A model generated the notes under the pieces. The model saw only the letters and a program-made list of their open reading frames with translations, was not told the origin of the DNA and ran no database searches. The position numbers and the translations under genes were made by a program. From Pseudocercospora fijiensis CIRAD86 (lineage: Eukaryota; Ascomycota; Dothideomycetes; Mycosphaerellales; Mycosphaerellaceae), in assembly GCF_000340215.1 (NCBI RefSeq), contig NW_006921533.1, positions 1,616 to 65,615 on the forward strand: a stretch of DNA of 64,000 nt, read 5' to 3'. How positions within the stretch are numbered: the first letter of the stretch is position 1; every line of letters starts with the position of its first letter. Shown in pieces: positions 1-9,539 of the stretch.

Positions 1-770
1 AAGTGTCGATAGAGGAAGAGAACCCTACGCTACTTAAAGGTAATATTCTTAGATTAGGTATATAATACTACGATTATAGAAATAGTCTCTATAACATTAA
101 ATTATATAAATAATTATATAAGTATATAAATAAGTAATAACGTCTTTATTCAATCAATTATAGTCCTTCTAGCTTATATAACTACGTAATAATTTCGTTC
201 CTTAAGTAGTTAACTATATAAAGAATTTAGGGCCTATTAAGTAAAGTTAGTCTACCTCGTTATCGTCCTCGATAACCCTATAGTATATATAAGGGTTAAG
301 AGCTATAGTAATCTATATATTAAGTAGACAGTATAATAGAATATCTAGCGGTGTTCTATAGCTCCGAGTAAATATAGATCGCTATATATAGTAGTAGAGA
401 ACGCCTCTTCCGAGATACTAATTTCCGACTTTATAGGTCGAGATTTCTACCTATACTACGAGGCTCTATCTCTAATAGTATAGTATAGCTTCCGGATAAA
501 GAGAGGTTAGTACTATATAGCAATTTTGTTATTCTAAGTATATAGAACAATAATAGTATAATAGAATCCTATTATTCTCGACGCTAGTCTAGTAAAGTCG
601 ATAAAGTAATAAACCTAGATTATACGCTATTATATACGACAGGCTATCTATTTATTTAGTAGTACGCTAGTCGCTCGCTATTTAATCTTATTTAAGCGCT
701 ATCTACTTAGTTAACCGGCCTATATCTACTTCTTTAACTATACGATTGAATATTATAGAGACTATATATA
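1..770 (+). pseudogene. Gene A, 3' part (copy 1), unknown function
   Basis: This is the C-terminal part of the reading frame seen whole in copy 3 on the minus strand at 22.93-25.22 kb. It is recognised by the shared frame with few internal stops, all TAA/TAG. It includes a stretch starting KVSIEEENPTLL and a later segment with the pattern SSKERLFRDTNFRLYRS. It converges on gene B and ends near the palindrome at 775-832. I recognise no domain. The 5' half lies outside the window. Confidence 0.6.
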
Positions 771-774
771 AATA

Positions 775-832
775 AAGGAACTTTAGGTATACACCTATTC
801 TACGTATTAAATAGGTGCGTATCTAAAGTTTC
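775..832. repeat. Dispersed palindromic repeat between gene A and gene B (copy 1)
   Basis: Inverted arms of the form aactttaggtRYaYacct and its reverse complement are separated by a short AT-rich loop. The same family recurs at least twelve times in the window, for example near 6088, 9484, 14888, 17480, 22868, 25285, 26198, 28049 and 52650. Here it sits between two convergent genes, so it could fold as a terminator-like hairpin, but its dispersal suggests a MITE-like element. No transposase is associated. Confidence 0.75.
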
Positions 833-3800
833 TTTATTAGTATACACTTATTATATAACTACGGTTTTAGGCGTACGCCCGAAGTTTTTGCTATTATCGG
901 CGCTATCTAGTAGCCGTATTAAGCGGTAGCTATACCTAGTATTCGGCTAGCCTTGCCTTACTATTTCGCGATAGAATCTACTCGTCGTTATCGTCGTCGT
1001 CGGCAGACGTAGAGTTACTATTATCTAGCCCTCTTAGTCGCTAAATCTATTATATCGCTATAAAGCAGTTAATAAGATTTTCGCTAATTATCTACTATCC
1101 TTAATTATAGAGTAGATTAGGAGTATAGCGGTATATTATATAAAGTTAGTTCTTCTTTTTTACGGTACTAACGAGCGACTAATACTACGGGATAGTGCTA
1201 TTCTAGATAAAGTTACTCGCGCTAACTAGGACGGCGGCTACCTACTTTACCTAGTATTAAGCGGTAGTACTAGATATTTTCTTCTATCGAACGGCTTAAT
1301 AGATTTTACTTTTATCGTAAGTAGGGAGGATACGTATCTAATTTATTATATAACGCCCTATACTATACTTAAACTGTTGCGTAATATCTAGGTAATCTCG
1401 ACTAAGTAAGGCGAGTACGTCGAAATAGTACCTCGCCTACCTATACTATAGTCGGCGTTCCTAGCTATTACGGCGAAAACCGTCGTCCTAGTTACAAAGT
1501 AGCTAAAGGCGGGTTTGCTAAATAGCGGTAAATAAGGTAAAGCCGCCTTGTATAGCGTGACGACTCCCGCCCTGGGCCACGATAATATAAGATCTCCCAG
1601 CCGGTTATGTAATATAGCAGGGCGTGGGAAAAACAATAAAGAGCGGCTCTCTCTTTATCGGTAACTTCCTCCGAGAAGAAGCAGCGTAACTATATCTAAT
1701 CCTCTAGGCGCTTATCGGGCTAAAAGAGTATATAGAGTATATAGCTAGTATAGCGGTATTTATATACCTAGCTTAATCGCTAAAGCGCCCGTTTAACAAT
1801 ATCTAGGTACTAATCCGAGTTGTTATCCTCTTCTAAGTCGTTATCCTTACGCTCCCTATACGCTACTCGATACGTTTAGTAGGTAGTAACGAATTAGTCG
1901 ATCGTCTCCTTTACGTAGTTATAGAAAGCTTACTCTAGCCTTTCCGAACCGGTAGCCTAGAGCTAGCTACGGAGGAAGTTAGTAGTATAGGCGGTCTACT
2001 AGAGCGCGGTAGTATAGAAGCGTAGTTAAACCTAGTTAAAGAGATCGGCTAGGAGCTAGGCGGTATATATAGTATAGAGGCTTACTATAATATTTAAACC
2101 CCGACGACTTCCTTCCTACTCTCTATCGCCCGCGCCTAACTAGTTATAACGATTACGAGAGAGTCTATACTTTATACTAAAGGAACTACTATTATAGGTC
2201 GTCGTTAGTAAGTCGAATAGTATATTAAATATTGCCGACGTAGAGGCTTCCTTAATAGCGCGGGTTATACGATCGAGTTAGGCGGTATTTACGCCTACGT
2301 TAACGGACCTTTACGAAAGGACTATATATATTGCAAAGAGCTAGCGGTTTAACTATAAACGTATAAAGTCGACGACGTACTTACTCTCGAGTACGAAGAA
2401 AGGCTAGTAAGTATAACGCCCGTCTACTCCCTCGGTTAGGCTTAGGCGAGTTATAGATAAATTAGGCTAATAGAGTAGGTCCTAGTAAGTACGAACCTCT
2501 CCTCGTACGCTAAAGGGAATAGTACTCGAGGCATAGCTATCTAGCGTATTATACGCCTATGTAATTTCCGCTTTAAAGGCGTCTAAGATACGAGCTTAGC
2601 GAAATATAGTGTCTTAGGTAATAAGGGAAGTAACGGTAGCTACCTAGTCGATAGTAGACTAGGAGAATATAAGAAGCGGTAGTATTAACTAACTAAAAAT
2701 AGGTTCTACCGTTCGGTTAATAGACGCGAAGAGATCCTTCGATATATTATATCCTTAAAAGAAGCTAATACTACTAAGCCGCTCTACGGACTTACGGAGT
2801 AGTTTGCCTCGGATACTATAAGCCTCTTATATACCGAACTACTAGTATACTTAAGGATACTCGATATTAAGGCCGCTAGTCTTCGTAACGCTATAGGCTA
2901 TCTAGCAAAGGGCGATAAGCGGAGATGCTACTACGTCTTCGACTACTAGTCTAGTAGGGATATCTTCCTACGCGAGGTCGAACTAAGCGCGGTCTATATT
3001 ACGATATATAGGGTTAAACTAGCGCTCGAGGGACTAATCGAGGAGTTCTTTAAGCTCTAGGGGAGTCTATACCTCTAGACGGATTTTAGTTCTATACTAT
3101 ATAATAACTAGTTCTATACGCCGCTAATATATATCTAAGTCTCGACGTAACCGACGTTCGATACCCTACTATAAACAATATAGTCGTAGTATAGCTACGT
3201 CGACTATAGGGTCTTAATTTGCCGGTAGCGGATCTATAATATCGTAAGAGATTTTACTAATATTACGATTATTACCTTCTACGCCTTATTTCTATTAAGC
3301 GTATACGCGATTATATACTTACTAGAAGGATAGGGGATAATATACGAGTACTCGAGAAGGATAAGTATCGCGAAGCGTAGGAATAAGGATAGTATTAATA
3401 AAGTAAGCCTATTTACGCTTATTTATATAATAGCGACGTTACCGGTCGATCTTCCGATTTCGATTCGCTTTAGGGAGTAGAAGGTTAGGGAAGAAGAGGT
3501 ACGTATTAAATCTAGAAGTATCGAGTCTAATCGCGATCCGTATATACTTATAGCGTTCGGGTCGTATCGGAGAGCGGCCTACTAGCATATACTACTCGTA
3601 AGTAATAGTCTTTATAAAGCGAGGCGTATAGAATAACCGAATACTAGCTCTATAGGTCGCAAGTAAGGTTATAGGGAGGAGAAGTGCGTTAATATCCTAG
3701 TATCGAGTAATATAAAATAGCTAATTAGTAGATATAAGGCACGACTTCTCGAGTAATAGGACCGTAGAAGGTACTCTATTAACCTACCCGGCGAGGAGTC

Positions 3801-5814
3801 TACGCTAGTCGACGCCTCGGAGCTACTCGTATATATACGTCGGGAGCTTACTATACTCTACGACGTACGTAAGTACATCCGAGAGCTAGTAAAGTTAACT
3901 TTAGGCGAAGGTAGCGGTAGTGCTCTTAGTAACAAATTCTACGAGTGTAACTTTAGGTAGTATCGGCTCCTCTTCTTCTACGTCTATATCCTAGTCTTAG
4001 GAATACTTATAAGAGTAACTATCTACGGCGAGCGCTTAGTAAAGTACTATCTAACTATAAGGGGTCGATATAATAGGTAGGTTATCTAGTTCCTCGTCGG
4101 AATTAACCCTAGCGTCGCTACTTAAAGGACTACTTAAATCTAATTAGATTAAACTACTAGTTACCGAAGGTGCTCGCGAGCTTTTAAGCGTAACGTCGCT
4201 ATTATCGTCTCGACCCTACCGACCTCGCGGTAGCGTAGGTCGTAGCGGTAGTAGGGGTTCTAGTAAGGTAGGGCGCGGGTTACGCCCTCTAGGATTTAGC
4301 CGAATATATAGTAGGAGCCCGCGTTATAGCTACGATAGGTAAGCTCTAGGACGAGGCCTTTATAAGCTCTCTTTTAAATTAGACCTAGTAATACTATCTC
4401 TTAATCTAGACGGGCTTCGCCTTAAGCTAGGGCTAGGAATACTATCTCTAGAATTAGACTTAGATATACTCGCGCTTACGATCGGTCGACTACGCTATAC
4501 TAAGGCTAGTAGTTAATTCGTTCTGTCTCTTAAAGTAGGCAATAAGGGGCTCTCTAGAATAGGAGGGAAGGAGAGACTTCTTTAAGAAGTCGGCGAAGCA
4601 GGTTAAGTAGCGGACTTTAAAGCTAGTAATAGGGGAGAATAAGCTACGCTTACTTAGGAGTCTAGCTTAGGCGGCGTCGTAAGTAACGAGGGGCTCTCTA
4701 GAATAGGAGGGAAGAAGAGACTTCTTTAAGGAGTCGGCGAAGTAGGTTAAGTAGCGGACTTCGAAGCTAGTAATAGGGAAGAATAAGCTACGCTTCCTTA
4801 GGAGTTAGGCTTAGGCGGCGTCGCTAGTATAGAAGCTAGCGGGGAAGGCGTCGCTAGTATAGAAGCTAGCTAGGAAGGCGTCGCTAGTATAGAAGCTAGC
4901 GTAGGAGGTATCGCTAGTATAGAAGCTAGCTAGGGAGGTATCGCTAGTATAGAAGCTAGCGCGGGAGGTATCGCTAGTATAGAAGCTAGCGCGGGAGGTA
5001 TCGCTAGTATAGAAGCTAGCGCGGGAGGTATCGCTAGTATAGAAGCTAGCGCGGGAGGTATCGCTAGTATAGAAGCTAGCGCTAGTAGGGATTGTACTAT
5101 AGCGGACGAAGGGGGTCTAGTAGCTATCGGAGCGGGGCCGTAAACTATTCTACGTAGGGTAAGAGGACCTATATACGAAGGGAGAGTATTAGATAGGTAT
5201 ACTAGTTAAGTACTATCTATTTTAGGGAGAAGGGGACGTAGAGGAGCCCGCCGAATAGCTAACCGAGGCTAGTCGTAGGTAGGGATAGCCTATACGATCG
5301 ATTATTAAACGATAGACGTAGAAGTACTATCCCTTAGAGTAGAGCTAGCGGCGTTAGCTCTAGTAAATTAATCGACTACCGCGATAATATCGTCGATCTC
5401 GAGCTAGTTAATATAGGTAGCGAGGAGCTATAGCCTATCTCTAGTATTTATACGCGGCGCTATCTATAAAGAGAGCAGTAGTAGTCGTAGTACTAGGAGA
5501 AGTAGCCGTCCCTAACTAGCCGAATAGTACTAACTCTAGAGTATTTAACTACCTACTACGCCTATTTAGCTACGAAGTAGAGGGTTAATATAAGGGATAG
5601 GTTAGGTAGCTAAGGAGGTAGACGATATAGCGGCTAGATATAGTAGCAGCGTAGACGAAGAAGATACTACGCCTAGGTCTTACTCGGCTTACTATACTTT
5701 CTTCTAGGCTCGTCGTAGAGCCGTACTCGCTAACTTCCTCGCGGTACGTTCGGCCTTCTTCTTCCGCTCTTCCTCTTTAGTACCGAGTAGCTTACGCTAT
5801 CCTTTAGGCGGTAT
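830..5814 (-). pseudogene. Gene B (copy 1), about 1,660 codons, unknown large protein
   Basis: A single minus-strand frame can be followed through RIP-type TAA/TAG codons from a lost start at 5814 (ATA; ATG in copies 3 and 4) to about 830. In order it has a basic N-terminus (MPPKGQRKLL, then KKKAER), a Ser/Leu-rich part, ten-residue LASILAIPPA repeats, Ser/Pro/Arg-rich low-complexity sequence, an acidic Ser-rich segment, a long globular-looking region, and an Asp-rich tail (ADDDDNDDEQ). The mirror plus-strand frame has fewer stops locally, around 2641-3900. I prefer minus because only that frame joins the start, the repeats and the tail. No family is recognised. Confidence 0.6.
4823..5080 (-). 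repeat. 30-bp minisatellite within gene B, 9 copies
   Basis: The core gctagtatagaagctagc recurs every 30 bp nine times, starting at 4823. Read in the gene B frame on the minus strand it gives a ten-residue LASILAIPPA repeat. The period is a multiple of three, so copy-number change keeps the frame. Copies 2 and 3 of the unit have 12 repeats. Confidence 0.95.
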
Positions 5815-5829
5815 CGTATTAATTCCGTT

Positions 5830-6500
5830 AATAGCGGAGGGCAAAGCTTATATATAAGCCGCGCTAATAAGTATAGAATTCGAGGAGGTAGTAGTTCTAT
5901 CTCGCGGAAACTACTAACACTAGAAAGAGCTACCCCTTTCTAGCGATATATTTTATATATAAGAGAGCAAGGAATAGTAGCGTAGTGTATTTTACGTATA
6001 AAGCAGTACGTACAAGTAGGTTCGTATACTGCCTACGGCCTTCCTATAGACGTTGCAAAACCTAAAGTCTAGTAATTAAAGGACACCGTAAACAACTTAA
6101 AACTTTAGGTACGCACCTTAAACGCCTAGTTTTAGGTACGTACTAAAAGTTTTAAGTTATTCCTCTATCGGACCGTAGGATAAGTAAACCTAAAGAGTAT
6201 TACTAGTAGGTCTATTATTAAAGGTAAAAGTCCTTACTAGGCGATAGGCGGAGTAATACGAGATACGGGGTAAGGTTCGTAGTAGCCTTCCGTAATAGCG
6301 AAGGAAGGCTATTTAATTAGATAGTTAGCTAGGTTCTAATAATGTTTAATTAATATCGGGCAGATAGGTTAGCTAGATTTCGGGAAAGGGTACCTCGTAT
6401 ACTTAATATAAGACTAAAAGTATAGCTAAGAAGATAGGTAAATCCCTACTTACGGAACCGGAGGGTAAGGGGTAGGGGAATATATACCCCGTATATTTCT
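5830..6500. repeat. Spacer upstream of gene B with a palindromic repeat
   Basis: No gene is seen here. The spacer holds a copy of the dispersed palindrome at about 6088-6160 (arms aacttaaaactttaggta and reverse complement around a short loop). As the 5' flank of gene B it may hold that gene's promoter, but no specific site can be named. The apex of this palindrome is where inverted copy 3 begins in the unit coordinate. Confidence 0.6.
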
Positions 6501-6506
6501 TAACCG

Positions 6507-6699
6507 GAAGCGCTCCGTCGCGTTCTAACGGAGCGAGGGCCGTATCGCTAGTTATAGCTAATTAGCTAGACGCGGGCGCGGTCGAGATACGACTTAGAAT
6601 ACGAACGTCTTCTTACTTTAATATTTCTTAAGCGCTTCGTCGTATCCTAGCGAAGCGGCTTACTAACTAGAAGCGCTTCGTCGTATCCTAACAAAGCGG
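6507..6699 (+). repeat. Opposite-strand micro-copies of the helicase pre-Walker-A segment
   Basis: Three plus-strand stretches (6507-6535, 6630-6658, 6671-6699) repeat the pattern gaagcgcttcgtcgtatcct. The same segment lies on the minus strand in the adjacent helicase fragment at 6922-6948, where it reads LEALRRILT just before Walker A. They are therefore short inverted duplications of a conserved helicase stretch, and each also has internal dyad symmetry (gcttcgt and acgaagc). Confidence 0.7.
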
Positions 6700-6709
6700 C
6701 TTAACGACA

Positions 6710-7660
6710 TCCTTATCCTTACTACGACTACCGAGACGTGTAAATTCTTCCTCGAATATAGCGATATAACGTAAAAACTAGTCGATAGCGTAGTTAGTCT
6801 AATAAGCGATAATTATTAGTAGATCTCCCTTATTCTAGTTCTCGAGTATTACTTTAATAGCTTATATAGAGATATAGGTCTTACTAGTACCGGGTAGGCC
6901 TTAAATAATAGTAAGACGCGCCGTTAGAATACGACGGAGCGCTTCTAGTTAGGAGGCGTCTAGAGCACTATTAGGCTTAGAAGGCTAGTACTTAACTATA
7001 TTAACATTCTCGAAGCTCTCGTTAGAGTTATTAACTAGGATAGAGCTTAGATCTCGCTTCGGCTATGCTTTAAAATACTTAGGCGCCGAAATATAAGGCT
7101 ATATACTAACGAGGTACTCTAATAAGGGGAAACCCTCGCGTATTATACGCTAAAGGCTAAGTAAGGTATACCGATTAGCTTCGAAAAGTCCGCTACGGTC
7201 CTCTACTATAAGATATTCTATAGTAGGATCTAGCTCTAACTCCTCGGGACGGGTAAAGGCGAGATTAAGCTTAGGTAGATTCTACTAAAGTCCCTCTAGT
7301 AGTCGAGCGGCAATAGTAGCGACAATAGCGCGAGATACGAACTTGTTATTTATTAGTATAAGAACGACTAAGCTACCGGCGATAAGGCGCTTTAACTGTT
7401 CTTATAGAACTTTCTTACTAGTACGGAGGAGACTAAAAGTAACGCGGACGGCGAAGCTATATATAGACAAAGTCGCGCCGTAGATATAAACCTACTTAGG
7501 TTAGTATATAACGGGCGGCGCGTTAAAGGGGTAAAGGCGAGACTAACCTTCGTATAGATACCGACTTTACTATTAAATACGTCCTTAGCGGTATATAGAG
7601 TATAGCGAGTTATTAAGACTACTTCGCGAAGGCCGCGGAGGGCATCTTCGCGGTTTCTAT
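6710..7660 (-). pseudogene. NFX1-type SF1 (Upf1-like) helicase fragment, copy 1
   Basis: The minus-strand frame reads an N-terminal region typical of fungal NFX1-type zinc finger/helicase proteins (KRLIAGSLVVLI, then FEANRYTLLSLQ). The motif LDASQLEALRRILTARLTII then leads into the Walker A GLPGTSKT at about 6900-6877, followed by the hallmark TNYAIDQFL and RLGSRSK. Gln/Trp positions are now TAA/TAG. The frame ends soon after RSKDKD at about 6710, so helicase motifs II to VI are missing and this is a fragment. Its 5' end is blurred by a 250-bp duplication. These are usually cytosolic RNA helicases; here I infer only ancestry. Confidence 0.8.
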
Positions 7661-7905
7661 AGAACTTTCTTACTAGTACGGAGGAAACTAAAAGTAACGC
7701 GGACGGCGAAGCTACGAGTAGATAAAGTCGCGCCGCAGATATAAACCTACTTAGGTTAGTATATAACGGGCGGCGCGTTAAAGGGGTAAAGGCGAGACTT
7801 ACCTTAGTATAGATACCGACTTTGCTATTAAATACGTCCTTAGCGGTATATAGAGTATAGCGAGTTATTAAGACTACTTCGCAAAGGCCGCGGAGGGCAT
7901 CTTTA
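7408..7905 (-). repeat. About 250-bp tandem duplication inside the helicase 5' region
   Basis: The segment from about 7402 (tcttatagaactttcttact) is repeated from about 7657 with few differences, both parts ending in a tcttcgcggt or tctttacggt stretch. It duplicates part of the coding region upstream of FAVRVTFSLLR. The duplication is also present in copy 2, so it predates the unit duplication. The fourth unit fragment ends before the second part. Confidence 0.85.
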
Positions 7906-7932
7906 CGGTATAGCTCGTAGAGAGTACTCTAA

Positions 7933-8640
7933 GAGAATAGTTCTATAAGGGAGGCGATAAATAGTAAATAGGGCTAGTCGACGTCGCGCGCGAGGGCGAG
8001 CGTTCCTATCGCTAGTTATAGCTAATTAGCCCGCGGCCCTTACCGTATCGCTAGTTATAGCTAATTAGCCCGACGCGGGCGTAGTCGAAATACAACTAAG
8101 AATGCGACCGCCTTCTTATTTAGCTCGTAATATACGTAGGCGGCCTACGAGTAGGCGCGAGAATATATTCTTTTATACCTTCGATATTATAATATCGAAT
8201 AAATAGAGAATAGTTCTATAAGGGAGGCGATAAATAGTAAATAGAGCTCGTCGACGTCGCGCGCGAGGGCGAGCGTTCCTATCGCTAGTTATAGCTAATT
8301 AGCCCGCGGCTCTTACTATATCGCTAGTTATAGCTAATTAGCCCGACGCGGGCGTAGTCGAGATACGACTAAGAATGCGACCGCCTTCTTATTTAGCTCG
8401 CAATATACGTAGGCGGCCTACGAGTAGGCGCGAGAATATATTCTTTTATACCTTCGATATTATAATATCGAATAAATAGAGAATAGTTCTATAAGGGAGG
8501 CGATAAATAGTAAATAGGGCTCGTCGATATCGCGCGCGAGAGCGAGCGTTCCTATCGCTAGTTATAGCTAATTAGCCCGCGGCCCTTGCTATATCGCTAG
8601 TTATAGCTAATTAGCCCGACGCCGGCGCCCTACTATACGC
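7933..8640. repeat. 273-bp tandem repeats with palindromes (copy 1)
   Basis: Blocks starting gagaatagttctataaggga begin at 7933, 8206 and 8479, giving an exact 273-bp period; the third is incomplete. Each full block contains two copies of gctagttatagctaattagc and a perfect 20-bp palindrome TTCGATATTATAATATCGAA. No coding frame is seen. They form the unit end next to the telomere-like motif. Confidence 0.9.
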
Positions 8641-8650
8641 CCGCTATACG

Positions 8651-8668
8651 CCTAACTCTAACCCTAAA
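8651..8668 (+). other. Telomere-like motif at the unit 1/unit 2 junction
   Basis: The sequence cctaactctaaccctaaa contains one perfect and two imperfect CCCTAA repeats and sits about 12 bases before the tandem junction. The equivalent place in copy 2 has cctaaccctaaccctaaa. CCCTAA contains no CpA or TpG, so RIP cannot erode it. It is short enough that chance cannot be excluded. Confidence 0.5.
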
Positions 8669-8680
8669 GTGCCCTATAGT

Positions 8681-9480
8681 AATAGAAGAGGGTACGGCTA
8701 CTCTATATAAAGTATCGATAGAGGAAGAGAACCCTACGCTACTTAAAGGTAATATTCTTAGATTAGGTATATAATACTACGATTATAGAAATAGTCTCCG
8801 TAATATTAAATTATATAAATAATTATATAAGTATATAAATAAGTAATAACGTCTTTATTTAATTAATTATAGTCCTTCTAGCTTATATAACTATATAATA
8901 ATTTCGTTCCTTAAGTAGTTAACTATATAAAGAATTTAGGGCCTATTAAGTAAAGTTAGTCTACCTCGTTATCGTCCTCGATAACCCTATAGTATATATA
9001 AGGGTTAAGAGCTATAGTAATCTATATATTAAGTAAACAGTATAATAGAATATCTAGCGGTATTCTATAGCTCTAAGTAAATATAGATCGCTATATATAG
9101 TAGTAGAGAACGCCTCTTCCGAGATACTAATTTCCGACTTTATAGGTCGAGATTTCTACCTATACTACGAGGCTCTATCTCTAATAGTATAGTATAGCTT
9201 CCGAATAAAGAGAGGTTAGTACTATATAGCAATTTTGTTATTCTAAGTATATAGAACAATAATAGTATAATAGAATCCTATTATTCTCGACGCTAGTCTA
9301 GTAAAGTCGATAAAGTAATAAACCTAGATTATACGCTATTATATACGATAGGCTATCTGTTTATTTAGTAGTACGCTAGTCGCTCGCTATTTAATCTTAT
9401 TTAAGCGCTATCTACTTAGTTAACCGGCCTATATCTACTTCTTTAACTATACGATTAAATATTATAGAGACTATATATAA
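8681..9480 (+). pseudogene. Gene A, 5'-truncated (copy 2)
   Basis: This copy begins in mid frame at the unit junction, reading IEEGTATL before the KVSIEEEN stretch, so its first 500 or so codons are missing. The frame continues with TAA/TAG stops to the palindrome at 9484-9542. Because copy 3 carries the 5' half next to the same point, the tandem copies are truncated versions of a longer element. Confidence 0.6.
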
Positions 9481-9539
9481 ATAAAGGAACTTTAGATATA
9501 TACCTATTCTACGTATTAAATAGGTACGTACCTAAAGTT

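Larger units (their letters stand above)
1..8680 (+). repeat. Large subtelomere-like repeat unit, copy 1 (left end cut by window)
   Basis: This sequence recurs in direct orientation from 8681, in inverted orientation from 17478, and as a fragment at 52.15 kb. Differences between copies are mostly C/T or G/A changes in CpA/TpG context, as RIP produces. In order it carries the 3' part of gene A (plus), gene B (minus), a palindrome-bearing spacer, an NFX1-type helicase fragment (minus), 273-bp tandem repeats and a telomere-like motif. The right edge is the junction where the text after gtgccctatagt changes from unit end to mid gene A. Confidence 0.9.

Noticed and set aside
1388..1636. Stop-free 82-codon minus-strand stretch
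   Set aside because: It exists only because copy 1 has an anomalous patch; the same region in copies 2 and 3 is different, and the gene B frame runs through it.
2641..3900. Plus-strand frame with fewer stops than the minus frame
   Set aside because: It is the mirror of gene B in the same codon register. It does not connect to a start or to the minisatellite frame, so I treat it as a shadow, though this is the least certain choice.
4823..5080. CRISPR-like regular array
   Set aside because: The 30-bp period has no unique spacers and the sequence is an in-frame protein repeat in a fungal genome.
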